Source of the DNA: DATBRC01 sp036560485
Lineage (GTDB): Bacteria > Pseudomonadota > Gammaproteobacteria > Burkholderiales > Burkholderiaceae_D
Length of the DNA stretch: 16,594 bases
Assembly (NCBI GenBank): GCA_036560485.1
Contig: DATBRC010000079.1
Coordinates: 1-16,594, forward strand
Direction of reading: 5' to 3'
Shown: piece after piece, positions 7,932 to 13,896 of the stretch
How positions within the stretch are numbered: the stretch's first letter is position 1
Layout: every line of letters starts with the position of its first letter
Made by a program: the position numbers and the translations under genes
The notes under the pieces: generated by a model
Databases searched by the model: none
The model's input: only the letters and a program-made list of their open reading frames with translations
Told to the model about the DNA's origin: nothing

Positions 7932-8756
7932 TTATGCGGTGACGGGTTGAGGTGTGGTTTGATTAATAAAGGCAGGTGGAGGAGGCATGCCTGCAGACAC
8001 GGTCAAGACTTCATAGCCGGTTTCAGTAACCAGTACTGTGTGTTCCCATTGTGCAGAAAGGCTGTGGTCTTTCGTCTTGATTGTCCAGCCGTCACCCATT
8101 TCGCGAATTTCGCGGCGACCGGCATTGATCATCGGTTCAACTGTGAAAATCATGCCGGTTTCGAGTTTTTCCAGCGTGCCAGGACGACCGTAATGCAAGA
8201 CTTGTGGTTCTTCATGGAAAACTTTACCAATGCCGTGACCACAAAATTCGCGTACGACGCTGTAGCCCGCTTTTTCGGCATGCTGCTGGATAACGTGTCC
8301 AATATCGCCCAGGTGCGCGCCAGGTTTGATTTTTGAAATCCCCAACCACATGCATTCATAAGTGATTTCGGTGAGGCGTTTCGCCAGTATGGACGGCTCT
8401 CCAACAAAGAACATGCGGCTGGTATCTCCGTGATAACCATCTTTGATGACAGTGATATCAAGATTGACAACGTCGCCATTTTTCAAGACTTTATCGCCCG
8501 GAATGCCATGGCAAATCACGTCATTGACCGAAGTGCAGATTGCTTTGGGGTAGGGTGTGTATCCGGGTGGGCAATAATTCAACGGGGCGGGGATCGTTTG
8601 CTGCACATCAACCATATATTCATGGCAAAGCCGATCAAGTTCACCGGTTGTAACACCTGCTTTGACATGGGGCGTGATGAAATCAAGCACTTCTGCGGCC
8701 AATTTGCCCGCTACACGCATGCCTTTAATGTCTTCGGCGGTTTTAATAGAGATCAT
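7932..8756 (-). CDS. map: type I methionine aminopeptidase
   Basis: A 274-residue enzyme that removes the initiator methionine from nascent proteins when the second residue is small. The five metal ligands of the family are all visible: Asp100 (NLDITV), Asp111 (GDTSR), His174 (GHGIG), Glu207 (TVEPM) and Glu238 (WEHT). His83 in CHGIP corresponds to the substrate-binding histidine. It is a short type I enzyme without a zinc-finger N-terminal extension, and a proline-rich tail (about residues 257-274) extends past the core. The start is the ATG at 8756, whose sequence ISIKTAEDIKGMRVAG fits the family N-terminus; no good ribosome-binding site precedes it. It is the first gene of the map-glnD-rluF group and diverges from rpsB, with a consensus -10 (TATAAT) about 50 bases upstream. 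Confidence 0.97.
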   Translation of the reverse strand: MISIKTAEDIKGMRVAGKLAAEVLDFITPHVKAGVTTGELDRLCHEYMVDVQQTIPAPLNYCPPGYTPYPKAICTSVNDVICHGIPGDKVLKNGDVVNLDITVIKDGYHGDTSRMFFVGEPSILAKRLTEITYECMWLGISKIKPGAHLGDIGHVIQQHAEKAGYSVVREFCGHGIGKVFHEEPQVLHYGRPGTLEKLETGMIFTVEPMINAGRREIREMGDGWTIKTKDHSLSAQWEHTVLVTETGYEVLTVSAGMPPPPAFINQTTPQPVTA

Positions 8757-8807
8757 AAGAAGCCAGAAATCGCTGAAAAATCAGCTGAGAGAATCAATCA
8801 AGAGAGA

Positions 8808-8813
8808 ATTATA
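8808..8813 (-). promoter_or_regulatory. probable map promoter (-10 box)
   Basis: The minus strand reads TATAAT here, an exact sigma-70 -10 consensus, in front of map-glnD-rluF. The -35 is not clear: the best hexamer near 8833-8838 reads TTATGC with a long 19-base spacer. Transcription would start near 8801, leaving a leader of about 45 nt. The -10 is seen directly; promoter activity is inferred. Confidence 0.5.
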
Positions 8814-8856
8814 GACGACGCCTTTGAGTTTCGCATAAGACATAGTGAAGTCCATC

Positions 8857-8886
8857 TTGAATGATAGCGTGGTTTTAGGGTATAAT
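8857..8886 (+). promoter_or_regulatory. rpsB-tsf promoter, sigma-70 type
   Basis: A perfect -10 hexamer, TATAAT at 8881-8886, is preceded by TTGAAT at 8857-8862 with an 18-base spacer. The predicted start is near 8893, which would give a leader of about 160 nt before the rpsB ATG. A strong -10 is expected for a ribosomal protein gene. The start site is inferred, not measured. Confidence 0.7.
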
Positions 8887-8890
8887 CTTT

Positions 8891-9039
8891 GGTTAGCTTG
8901 AATTGGTTTTCAAGTGAAACTTTGATTGAAATTTTTACTAAGCGCGAATCCGATCGAAAAGGGTGCTTGTTCCACGGCTGGCTTTTGAACAATAAAAAGC
9001 CAATCTGAATAGGTGACTGACCGGATTCAAGACCTAACC
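8891..9039 (+). promoter_or_regulatory. structured rpsB leader RNA, candidate autoregulatory element
   Basis: The first bases of the predicted leader, GGTTAGCTTGAATT at 8891-8904, can pair with 9024-9039 (GATTCAAG, a two-base bulge AC, then CTAACC). This closes a domain right before the rpsB ribosome-binding GGAG at 9042-9045. Inside it are an 8-bp hairpin, TGGCTTTT/AAAAGCCA (8979-8986 with 8995-9002), and a weak 5-bp hairpin (8906-8910 with 8916-8920). A second option, GAATCCG at 8946-8952 with CGGATTC at 9022-9028, uses bases shared with the closing helix, so the two exclude each other. In E. coli, S2 represses rpsB-tsf through the rpsB leader; an analogous role here is inference. Confidence 0.45.
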
Positions 9040-9051
9040 CTGGAGATTATT

Positions 9052-9801
9052 ATGTCCGTAACTATGCGTGAAATGCTGGAAGCCGGTATCCATTTTGGAC
9101 ATCAAACGCGCTTCTGGAATCCTAAGATGGCTCCGTTTATTTTTGGCCATCGCAATAAAATCCACATCATCAATCTGGAAAAGACCCTTGGCATGTACCA
9201 AGAGGCGATGAAATATATTCGTCAATTGTCATCCAATCGCGGCACCATTCTGATGGTTGGCACCAAGCGTCAAGCACGCGAAATCATCGCTGCTGAAGCG
9301 CAGCGTGCCGGCGTGCCTTACGTTGACCAACGTTGGTTGGGCGGCATGCTGACCAACTTCAAAACGATTAAAACATCGATCAAGCGCCTGAAAGAGATGG
9401 AAGCTTCTATCGCTGACGGTTCGGTTGAAAAATTGAGCAAAAAAGAAGCGTTGATGTTCCAGCGCGAAATGGTGAAATTGCAAAAAGCCATTGGCGGTAT
9501 CAAAGACATGGGCGGTGTGCCAGACGCAATTTTCGTCGTTGACGTCGGCTATCACAAAGGTGCGATTACTGAAGCAGCAAAACTAGGCATTCCTGTAATC
9601 GGCGTGGTCGATACCAATCACTCGCCAGAAGGCGTTACTTATGTGATTCCAGGCAATGACGACTCTTCCAAGGCAATCATGTTGTACGCACGCGGCGTGG
9701 CGGATGCAATTCTTGAAGGTCGTGCCAATGCGCTTAACGATGTTGTTGAGTCGGTCAAGGGTACGGCTGATGAATTTGTTGAGGTTAACGAGCAAGCCTA
9801 A
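9052..9801 (+). CDS. rpsB: 30S ribosomal protein S2
   Basis: A 249-residue S2 protein, needed for a functional small subunit and, with S1, for initiation. The N-terminus SVTMREMLEAGIHFGHQTRF and the following NPKMAPFIFGHRNKIHIINLEKT are unmistakable S2 sequence, as are RWLGGMLTNFKTIK (about residues 97-110) and the late VDTNHSPEGVTYVIPGNDD. An in-frame ATG at 9013 would add 13 residues foreign to the family. The ATG at 9052 has GGAG at 9042-9045 with 6-base spacing and gives the standard length, so it is chosen. The gene is led by a strong promoter and a structured leader, and is followed by an attenuator-like hairpin before tsf, as expected when S2 and EF-Ts are needed in different amounts. 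Confidence 0.98.
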   Translation: MSVTMREMLEAGIHFGHQTRFWNPKMAPFIFGHRNKIHIINLEKTLGMYQEAMKYIRQLSSNRGTILMVGTKRQAREIIAAEAQRAGVPYVDQRWLGGMLTNFKTIKTSIKRLKEMEASIADGSVEKLSKKEALMFQREMVKLQKAIGGIKDMGGVPDAIFVVDVGYHKGAITEAAKLGIPVIGVVDTNHSPEGVTYVIPGNDDSSKAIMLYARGVADAILEGRANALNDVVESVKGTADEFVEVNEQA

Positions 9802-9828
9802 GTTTTACGCCTGATGCATTTGGGCAAC

Positions 9829-9863
9829 AAAAAAGGGGCAACAGAGGTTCGCCCCTTTTTTTT
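9829..9863 (+). terminator. intrinsic terminator / attenuator between rpsB and tsf
   Basis: AAAAAAGGGGC (9829-9839) pairs with GCCCCTTTTTT (9851-9861), and a run of eight T covers 9856-9863. The 11-base loop can close further, with AAC pairing with GTT. This has the form of a strong Rho-independent terminator. Since tsf follows without an obvious new promoter, it probably acts as a partial terminator that sets the rpsB:tsf ratio; the partial read-through is inference. The flanking A and T runs could also allow weaker termination from the other strand. Confidence 0.8.
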
Positions 9864-9890
9864 AAGTAACTGTGAACGTATTTTGAATTG

Positions 9891-9910
9891 GAACGTCCGA
9901 TAGGGCGTTC
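9891..9910 (+). promoter_or_regulatory. hairpin just upstream of the tsf ribosome-binding site
   Basis: GAACGTCC (9891-9898), loop GATA, and GGGCGTTC (9903-9910) form a continuous 8-bp stem with one G-U pair. It ends 8 bases before the tsf AGGAG (9919-9923). No T-run follows, so it is not a terminator. It could be an RNase processing site, a 5'-end stabiliser of a tsf-only RNA, or a translation control element. Confidence 0.5.
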
Positions 9911-9929
9911 AACTTGTTAGGAGAAGAGC

Positions 9930-10811
9930 ATGGCGACAATTACCGCTGCGATGGTGGGCGAACTGCGCGCGAAGACAGACGCGCCGATGATGGAATGTAA
10001 AAAGGCATTGACCGAAGCCGAGGGTGATCCGGTCAGAGCGGAAGAGATTTTGCGTGTGAAGCTGGGTAGCAAGGCTTCCAAGGCAGCTTCGCGCATTACT
10101 GCTGAAGGTGTTGTAGCGGCATATATCGCCGGCGGCGTTGGCGCATTGGTTGAAGTCAACTGCGAAACTGATTTTGTAACCAAAAATGATGAGTTCATTG
10201 CGTTGGCAAATGCTTGTGCGAAACTGATCGCCGAGAAAAATCCTGCCGATGTCGCTGCATTGTCAGCATTGCCACTCGATGGCAAGACCGTTGATGAGCA
10301 GCGTGCAGCATTGATCGGCCGTATCGGTGAAAACATGTCGATCCGCCGCTTCAAGCGCTTCGCAACGCCAGCCAAGTTGACTTCATATCTGCACGGTTCC
10401 CGTATTGGGGTGATGGTTGAATATGATGGCGCAGACGAGCAGGTTGGCAAGGATGTTGCCATGCATATTGCCGCAATGAAACCAGTCTCTTTATCATCGG
10501 ACCAAGTACCGGCTGAATTGATCGAAAAAGAACGTTCAATTGCAACGCAAAAAGCAGCGGAATCAGGCAAGCCGGCAGAGATCGTTGCTAAAATGGTTGA
10601 AGGCACTGTGCAGAAATTCTTGAAAGAAGTTTCTTTGTTTAATCAGCCGTTTGTCAAAAATGACAAGCAAACGGTTGAGCAAATGTTGAAAGCCAGCAAT
10701 ACAAGCGTCAAAGCATTCACGATGTTTGTCGTTGGCGAAGGCATTGAGAAGAAACAAGACGATTTTGCAGCAGAGGTTGCAGCCCAGGTTGCTGCAGCTC
10801 AGCAGGCATAA
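9930..10811 (+). CDS. tsf: elongation factor Ts
   Basis: A 293-residue nucleotide exchange factor that releases GDP from EF-Tu. The N-terminal module has TDAPMMECKKALTEAEGD (about residues 14-31), corresponding to the TGAGMMDCKKAL signature; here the usual glycines after threonine are replaced, a mild variation. The core carries TDFV at residues 80-83, the loop that reaches into the EF-Tu magnesium site, within VNCETDFVTKNDEF. The C-terminal part (LFNQPFVKNDKQTVEQML, FVVGEGIEK) follows the long proteobacterial form. AGGAG at 9919-9923 sits 6 bases before the ATG. It is downstream of rpsB through an attenuator-like hairpin and is followed by a strong terminator. Confidence 0.98.
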   Translation: MATITAAMVGELRAKTDAPMMECKKALTEAEGDPVRAEEILRVKLGSKASKAASRITAEGVVAAYIAGGVGALVEVNCETDFVTKNDEFIALANACAKLIAEKNPADVAALSALPLDGKTVDEQRAALIGRIGENMSIRRFKRFATPAKLTSYLHGSRIGVMVEYDGADEQVGKDVAMHIAAMKPVSLSSDQVPAELIEKERSIATQKAAESGKPAEIVAKMVEGTVQKFLKEVSLFNQPFVKNDKQTVEQMLKASNTSVKAFTMFVVGEGIEKKQDDFAAEVAAQVAAAQQA

Positions 10812-10820
10812 CAGACAAAG

Positions 10821-10841
10821 CGGGCCGAAAGGCCCGTTTTT
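10821..10841 (+). terminator. intrinsic terminator after tsf
   Basis: CGGGCC (10821-10826), a GAAA tetraloop and GGCCCG (10831-10836), followed by five T (10837-10841), make a compact, stable Rho-independent terminator 9 bases after the tsf stop. It should end most rpsB-tsf transcripts. The T-run is also the first arm of the adjacent palindrome at 10837-10877. Confidence 0.88.
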
Positions 10842-10877
10842 CTAAGGTGGATCGAACGTGGATCCTCCTTAGAAAAA
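10837..10877. repeat. 41-bp imperfect palindrome overlapping the tsf terminator
   Basis: The left arm TTTTTCTAAGGTGGATC (10837-10853) is complementary to the right arm GATCCTCCTTAGAAAAA (10861-10877) at 16 of 17 positions, the one mismatch being T10848 with T10866; the loop is 7 bases. As RNA it would form a long hairpin using the terminator's U-run, so the two structures compete in part. No T-run follows, so it is not itself a terminator in the plus direction. It might be a protein-binding site, an antitermination or processing element, or a remnant of a small mobile repeat. The right arm resembles the anti-SD end of 16S rRNA. Confidence 0.75.
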
Positions 10878-10982
10878 CACGAAGATTTGATGAAATTGGA
10901 TCACTGAATTGGGCGAAGCGAAGCTGTTGCCAAATTTGGAGATCGAAATAGCCATAGCCAGATAATACAAGGAGCCCAATTC

Positions 10983-11699
10983 ATGACAAAACCAGCCTAT
11001 AAGCGAGTTCTTCTCAAACTTTCAGGCGAGGCTTTGATGGGGGATGATCCTTACGGCATCAATCGTGCAACGATTGAAGGCATGGTGGCTGACGTGGCTG
11101 AAGTGGCAAAACTCGGTGTCGAGCTGGCTATCGTTATCGGCGGCGGCAATATCTTTCGCGGCGTAGCACCTGGTGCACAGGGAATGGATAGGGCGACCGC
11201 AGACTATATGGGGATGTTGGCGACAGTCATGAATTCTCTCGCACTGGCTGATGCAATGCGCCAGGTTGGGATTGTGGCGCGTGTGATGTCCGCGATTGGG
11301 ATTGAACAAGTGGTCGAGCCTTACGTGCGCCCTAAAGCTTTGCAATACCTGGAAGAAGGAAAGATCGTCGTATTTGCAGCAGGTACCGGCAATCCATTTT
11401 TTACTACCGATACCGCCGCCGCTTTGCGTGGTTCTGAAATCGGTGCTGAAATTGTGCTGAAGGCGACCAAAGTTGACGGCGTGTATAGCGCCGATCCGAA
11501 AAAAGATCCGGATGCGACCAGATATTCGACAATAACGTTCGATGAGGCGATTGCGAAGCATCTCCAAGTGATGGATGCGACTGCATTTGCACTATGCCGG
11601 GATCAGAATCTTCCAATTAAGGTGTTTTCCATTGTCAAACCCGGTGCTTTGAAGCGCGTGATTTTAGGTGAAGACGAAGGTACACTTGTCCATATTTAA
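10983..11699 (+). CDS. pyrH: UMP kinase
   Basis: A 238-residue bacterial UMP kinase of the amino acid kinase family, converting UMP and ATP to UDP and ADP for RNA, DNA and UDP-sugar synthesis. Motifs in order are RVLLKLSGEALMGDDPYGI near residues 9-27 (phosphate-binding lysine and loop), VIGGGNIFRG near 55, the UMP-binding DYMGMLATVMNSLAL near 73, GTGNPFFTTDTAAALR near 135 and KATKVDGVYSADPKKDP near 160. The length is standard. AAGGAG at 10969-10974 precedes the ATG with 8-base spacing. It lies 171 bp after tsf, past a terminator and palindrome, so it is likely either to have its own promoter in that gap, which I could not identify with confidence, or to be reached by read-through. Known family members are inhibited by UTP and activated by GTP. 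Confidence 0.98.
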   Translation: MTKPAYKRVLLKLSGEALMGDDPYGINRATIEGMVADVAEVAKLGVELAIVIGGGNIFRGVAPGAQGMDRATADYMGMLATVMNSLALADAMRQVGIVARVMSAIGIEQVVEPYVRPKALQYLEEGKIVVFAAGTGNPFFTTDTAAALRGSEIGAEIVLKATKVDGVYSADPKKDPDATRYSTITFDEAIAKHLQVMDATAFALCRDQNLPIKVFSIVKPGALKRVILGEDEGTLVHI

Positions 11700-11736
11700 A
11701 TGCCATGATTGATCCGTTGCAAAGGAGAAAAGCGAC

Positions 11737-12297
11737 ATGACTATCGCTGACGTAAAGAAAACCACTGAACAAAAAATGCACAAGTCGATTGAGACGCTTA
11801 AAGCTGATCTTGCCAAGGTGCGCACCGGACGCGCCCATACAGGGATTCTCGATCATGTGATGGTGGATTACTACGGTTCGCCTACGCATATTGCACAGGT
11901 GGCAAATGTAACCTTGATTGATGCGCGCACGATTGGTGTTCAGCCATGGGAAAAGAAAATGATCGCCGTTGTTGAAAAGGCGATTCGTGAATCCGATCTC
12001 GGCCTGAACCCGTCGACACAAGGCGATATGATTCGTGTACCAACTCCTCCGCTAACTGAAGAGCGCCGCAAGGAAATGGTCAAGTTGGTCAAGAGCGAGG
12101 CGGAAGATGCGAAAATTGCGATTCGCAACATACGACGCGATGCCAATGAAAGCCTGAAAAAAATCCTGAAAGAGAAGGCTTGTTCGGAAGACGATGAGCG
12201 TCGTGCTCAGGATGATGTGCAAAAACTGACAGACAAATTTGTCATTGAAGTTGATAAGCTTGTAGCAGAAAAAGAAAAAGAAGTTTTGACAGTTTAA
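11737..12297 (+). CDS. frr: ribosome recycling factor
   Basis: A 186-residue factor that, with EF-G, splits post-termination ribosomes. The protein has the tRNA-shaped RRF layout: a charged N-terminal helix (about residues 1-28), the RTGRAHTGILDHVMVDYYGSP stretch (about 29-49) leading into the small beta domain with NVTLIDARTIGVQPWEK, and two long charged helices to the end (KEMVKLVKSEAEDAKIAIRN and the EKEKEVLTV tail). Length matches the family. AAAGGAG at 11721-11727 precedes the ATG at 9-base spacing. It is 37 bp behind pyrH and shortly before uppS, with no terminator on either side, so it should be in one transcript with them. Confidence 0.98.
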   Translation: MTIADVKKTTEQKMHKSIETLKADLAKVRTGRAHTGILDHVMVDYYGSPTHIAQVANVTLIDARTIGVQPWEKKMIAVVEKAIRESDLGLNPSTQGDMIRVPTPPLTEERRKEMVKLVKSEAEDAKIAIRNIRRDANESLKKILKEKACSEDDERRAQDDVQKLTDKFVIEVDKLVAEKEKEVLTV

Positions 12298-12324
12298 TTA
12301 GTGCTACCTGGCTTAGGCCTTCAT

Positions 12325-13077
12325 ATGACACATTCTAGTTCCACACATCCACAGGGGGCGTCGGCACCACGCCATATTGCCATTATTATGGATGGTAACG
12401 GACGCTGGGCAACCAAACGTTTTTTGCCGCGTGTGGCGGGACACGTAAAGGGTGTTGAAGCTGTCCGAACTATTGTCGAGGCTTGTGTTAGCCGTGGCGT
12501 CGAATATCTAACTCTATTTGCCTTCAGTTCGGAAAATTGGCGTCGCCCTGCTGATGAAGTGTCTTTTTTGATGGGGCTTTTTGTTTCTGCGCTTGAGCGT
12601 GAAGTATCGAAGATGCATGCTAATGGCATTCGTCTCAAAGTGGTTGGAGATTTGAGCAGGTTTGATGACAAGTTACAAAATACCATTGCAGCTGCTGAAC
12701 GTAAAACAGCGAACAATACACGCCTGACCGTGACCGTATGTGCAAATTACGGCGGACGCTGGGACATTATGCAAGCGGTCAATAAAATGGTGGCGCTTCA
12801 ACCAGGTTCAACGAATTTCAGTGAAGACCAATTAGCGCCGCATCTGATGATGTCGTATGCTCCCGAGCCGGATCTGTTTATTCGCACAGGTGGTGAAGAG
12901 CGTATTTCCAATTTTCTGTTGTGGCAGCTTGCTTACACAGAGCTCTATTTTACGGATGCCTTTTGGCCGGATTTTGATGACAAGGCGCTGGATTTAGCTA
13001 TTGAATCATACTATCAACGGGAACGTCGTTTTGGACGCACCAGCGAACAGTTGGCTGAAAAGAAGAAGGCATCCTGA
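12325..13077 (+). CDS. uppS: undecaprenyl diphosphate synthase (cis-prenyltransferase)
   Basis: A 250-residue cytosolic enzyme that extends farnesyl diphosphate with eight cis isoprene units, giving the lipid carrier for peptidoglycan and surface glycans. The catalytic aspartate is Asp23 in IIMDGNGRWA. Further family blocks are YLTLFAFSSENWRRP near residue 64, ANYGGRWDI near 143, the IRTGGEERISNFLLWQLAYTELYF stretch near 190 with the magnesium-linked glutamate, and FWPDF near 215. A GTG at 12301 is also in frame but has no ribosome-binding site. The ATG at 12325 has only a weak TAGG, so the start is not certain. The TGA stop overlaps the cdsA ATG by one base, which suggests coupled translation. 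Confidence 0.95.
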   Translation: MTHSSSTHPQGASAPRHIAIIMDGNGRWATKRFLPRVAGHVKGVEAVRTIVEACVSRGVEYLTLFAFSSENWRRPADEVSFLMGLFVSALEREVSKMHANGIRLKVVGDLSRFDDKLQNTIAAAERKTANNTRLTVTVCANYGGRWDIMQAVNKMVALQPGSTNFSEDQLAPHLMMSYAPEPDLFIRTGGEERISNFLLWQLAYTELYFTDAFWPDFDDKALDLAIESYYQRERRFGRTSEQLAEKKKAS

Positions 13078-13895
13078 TGCTCAAAACGCGTGTGATCACA
13101 GCGTTAGTACTGCTCGCAATACTGTTGGCAGTCATTTTTTCCAAGTCGTTTCTCGTGTTTGCCATTGTTGCAGCGTTATTTTTTGCGGCTGCCATATGGG
13201 AATGTTTTCGCTTGTTCGATGGTAGACATCCGGTTATTGGTGCAGCGATATGGACAGCAGCATTCGGGTTCCTGATTTTCAGAAATGACTTTTCCGGTGC
13301 GACTTTATTTTTTGGATTATGCGTCGCAATTTTGGTCATTCGCCTTGTTCCATCGTTAGCGATAGGCTTGCCTCCATTGACTGGAATAGGCAATCGTCTT
13401 TTGAATGGAATGTACGGGATCGCAATTCTCGGTTGTTTCATGGCGATTACTGTGCTGTTCAACTATTCGCCTCTCTATCTTTTTTCCATCATGTCGATCG
13501 TTTGGGTCGCCGACATTGGCGCTTATTTTTCCGGCAAAGCATTTGGCAAGCACAAACTTGCCATCACTATTTCGCCAGGAAAGTCATGGGAAGGTGCTAT
13601 CGGCGGTTGGTTAGCCGTATTGGTATTATCAGCTATCGTAATAAATTTCCCGATATTCAATGAGACATTTTCCAGCCATGTTTTTCTGAAATGGGGTTGG
13701 GGTGGTCTTGCTGGAGTCATGACGCTTTTGGTGGCAGCCAGTATCGTTGGTGATTTGTTCGAGTCTCAACTCAAACGTCGCATCAATCTGAAAGATAGCA
13801 GTAACTTGTTGCCAGGACATGGTGGTGTTTTGGACAGGATTGATGCATTGATACCCACCTTGCCACTTGCCGTGCTAATTAACTTCTGGCTTTAA
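13077..13895 (+). CDS. cdsA: phosphatidate cytidylyltransferase (CDP-diglyceride synthase)
   Basis: A 272-residue inner-membrane enzyme making CDP-diacylglycerol from CTP and phosphatidic acid, the precursor of all major phospholipids. There are about seven or eight hydrophobic segments, starting with the N-terminal VITALVLLAILLAVIF. The C-terminal CDP-diglyceride synthase signature is intact near residues 230-256: SQLKRRINLKD followed by LPGHGGVLDRID, with the conserved Lys-Arg, Lys-Asp and GHGG..DR..D residues. The middle region WVADIGAYFSGKAFGKHKLAITISPGKSWEG is also typical. The ATG overlaps the uppS stop by one base, with GAAGG upstream inside uppS. The next gene, dxr, starts one base after its stop. 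Confidence 0.96.
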   Translation: MLKTRVITALVLLAILLAVIFSKSFLVFAIVAALFFAAAIWECFRLFDGRHPVIGAAIWTAAFGFLIFRNDFSGATLFFGLCVAILVIRLVPSLAIGLPPLTGIGNRLLNGMYGIAILGCFMAITVLFNYSPLYLFSIMSIVWVADIGAYFSGKAFGKHKLAITISPGKSWEGAIGGWLAVLVLSAIVINFPIFNETFSSHVFLKWGWGGLAGVMTLLVAASIVGDLFESQLKRRINLKDSSNLLPGHGGVLDRIDALIPTLPLAVLINFWL

Positions 13896-13896
13896 G

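Noticed and set aside
8979..9002. TGGCTTTT/AAAAGCCA hairpin as a terminator
   Set aside because: No T-run follows on either strand and it lies inside the rpsB leader; better seen as part of a leader fold.
9013..9051. Longer rpsB reading from the in-frame ATG at 9013
   Set aside because: The 13 extra residues (MTDRIQDLTLEII) are not S2-like, the segment forms part of the predicted leader helix, and the ATG at 9052 has a good GGAG.
9917..10606. 229-codon antisense ORF opposite tsf
   Set aside because: It lies entirely over a clear tsf gene, its composition reflects the complement of tsf codons, and no family was recognised.
10961..10966. GATAAT as a pyrH promoter -10
   Set aside because: No acceptable -35 at 16-18 bases, and the start would fall on the ribosome-binding site of pyrH itself.
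12301..12324. GTG at 12301 as the uppS start
   Set aside because: It lacks any ribosome-binding site and adds residues not needed by the family; the ATG at 12325 gives a length close to E. coli UppS, although its own site is weak.
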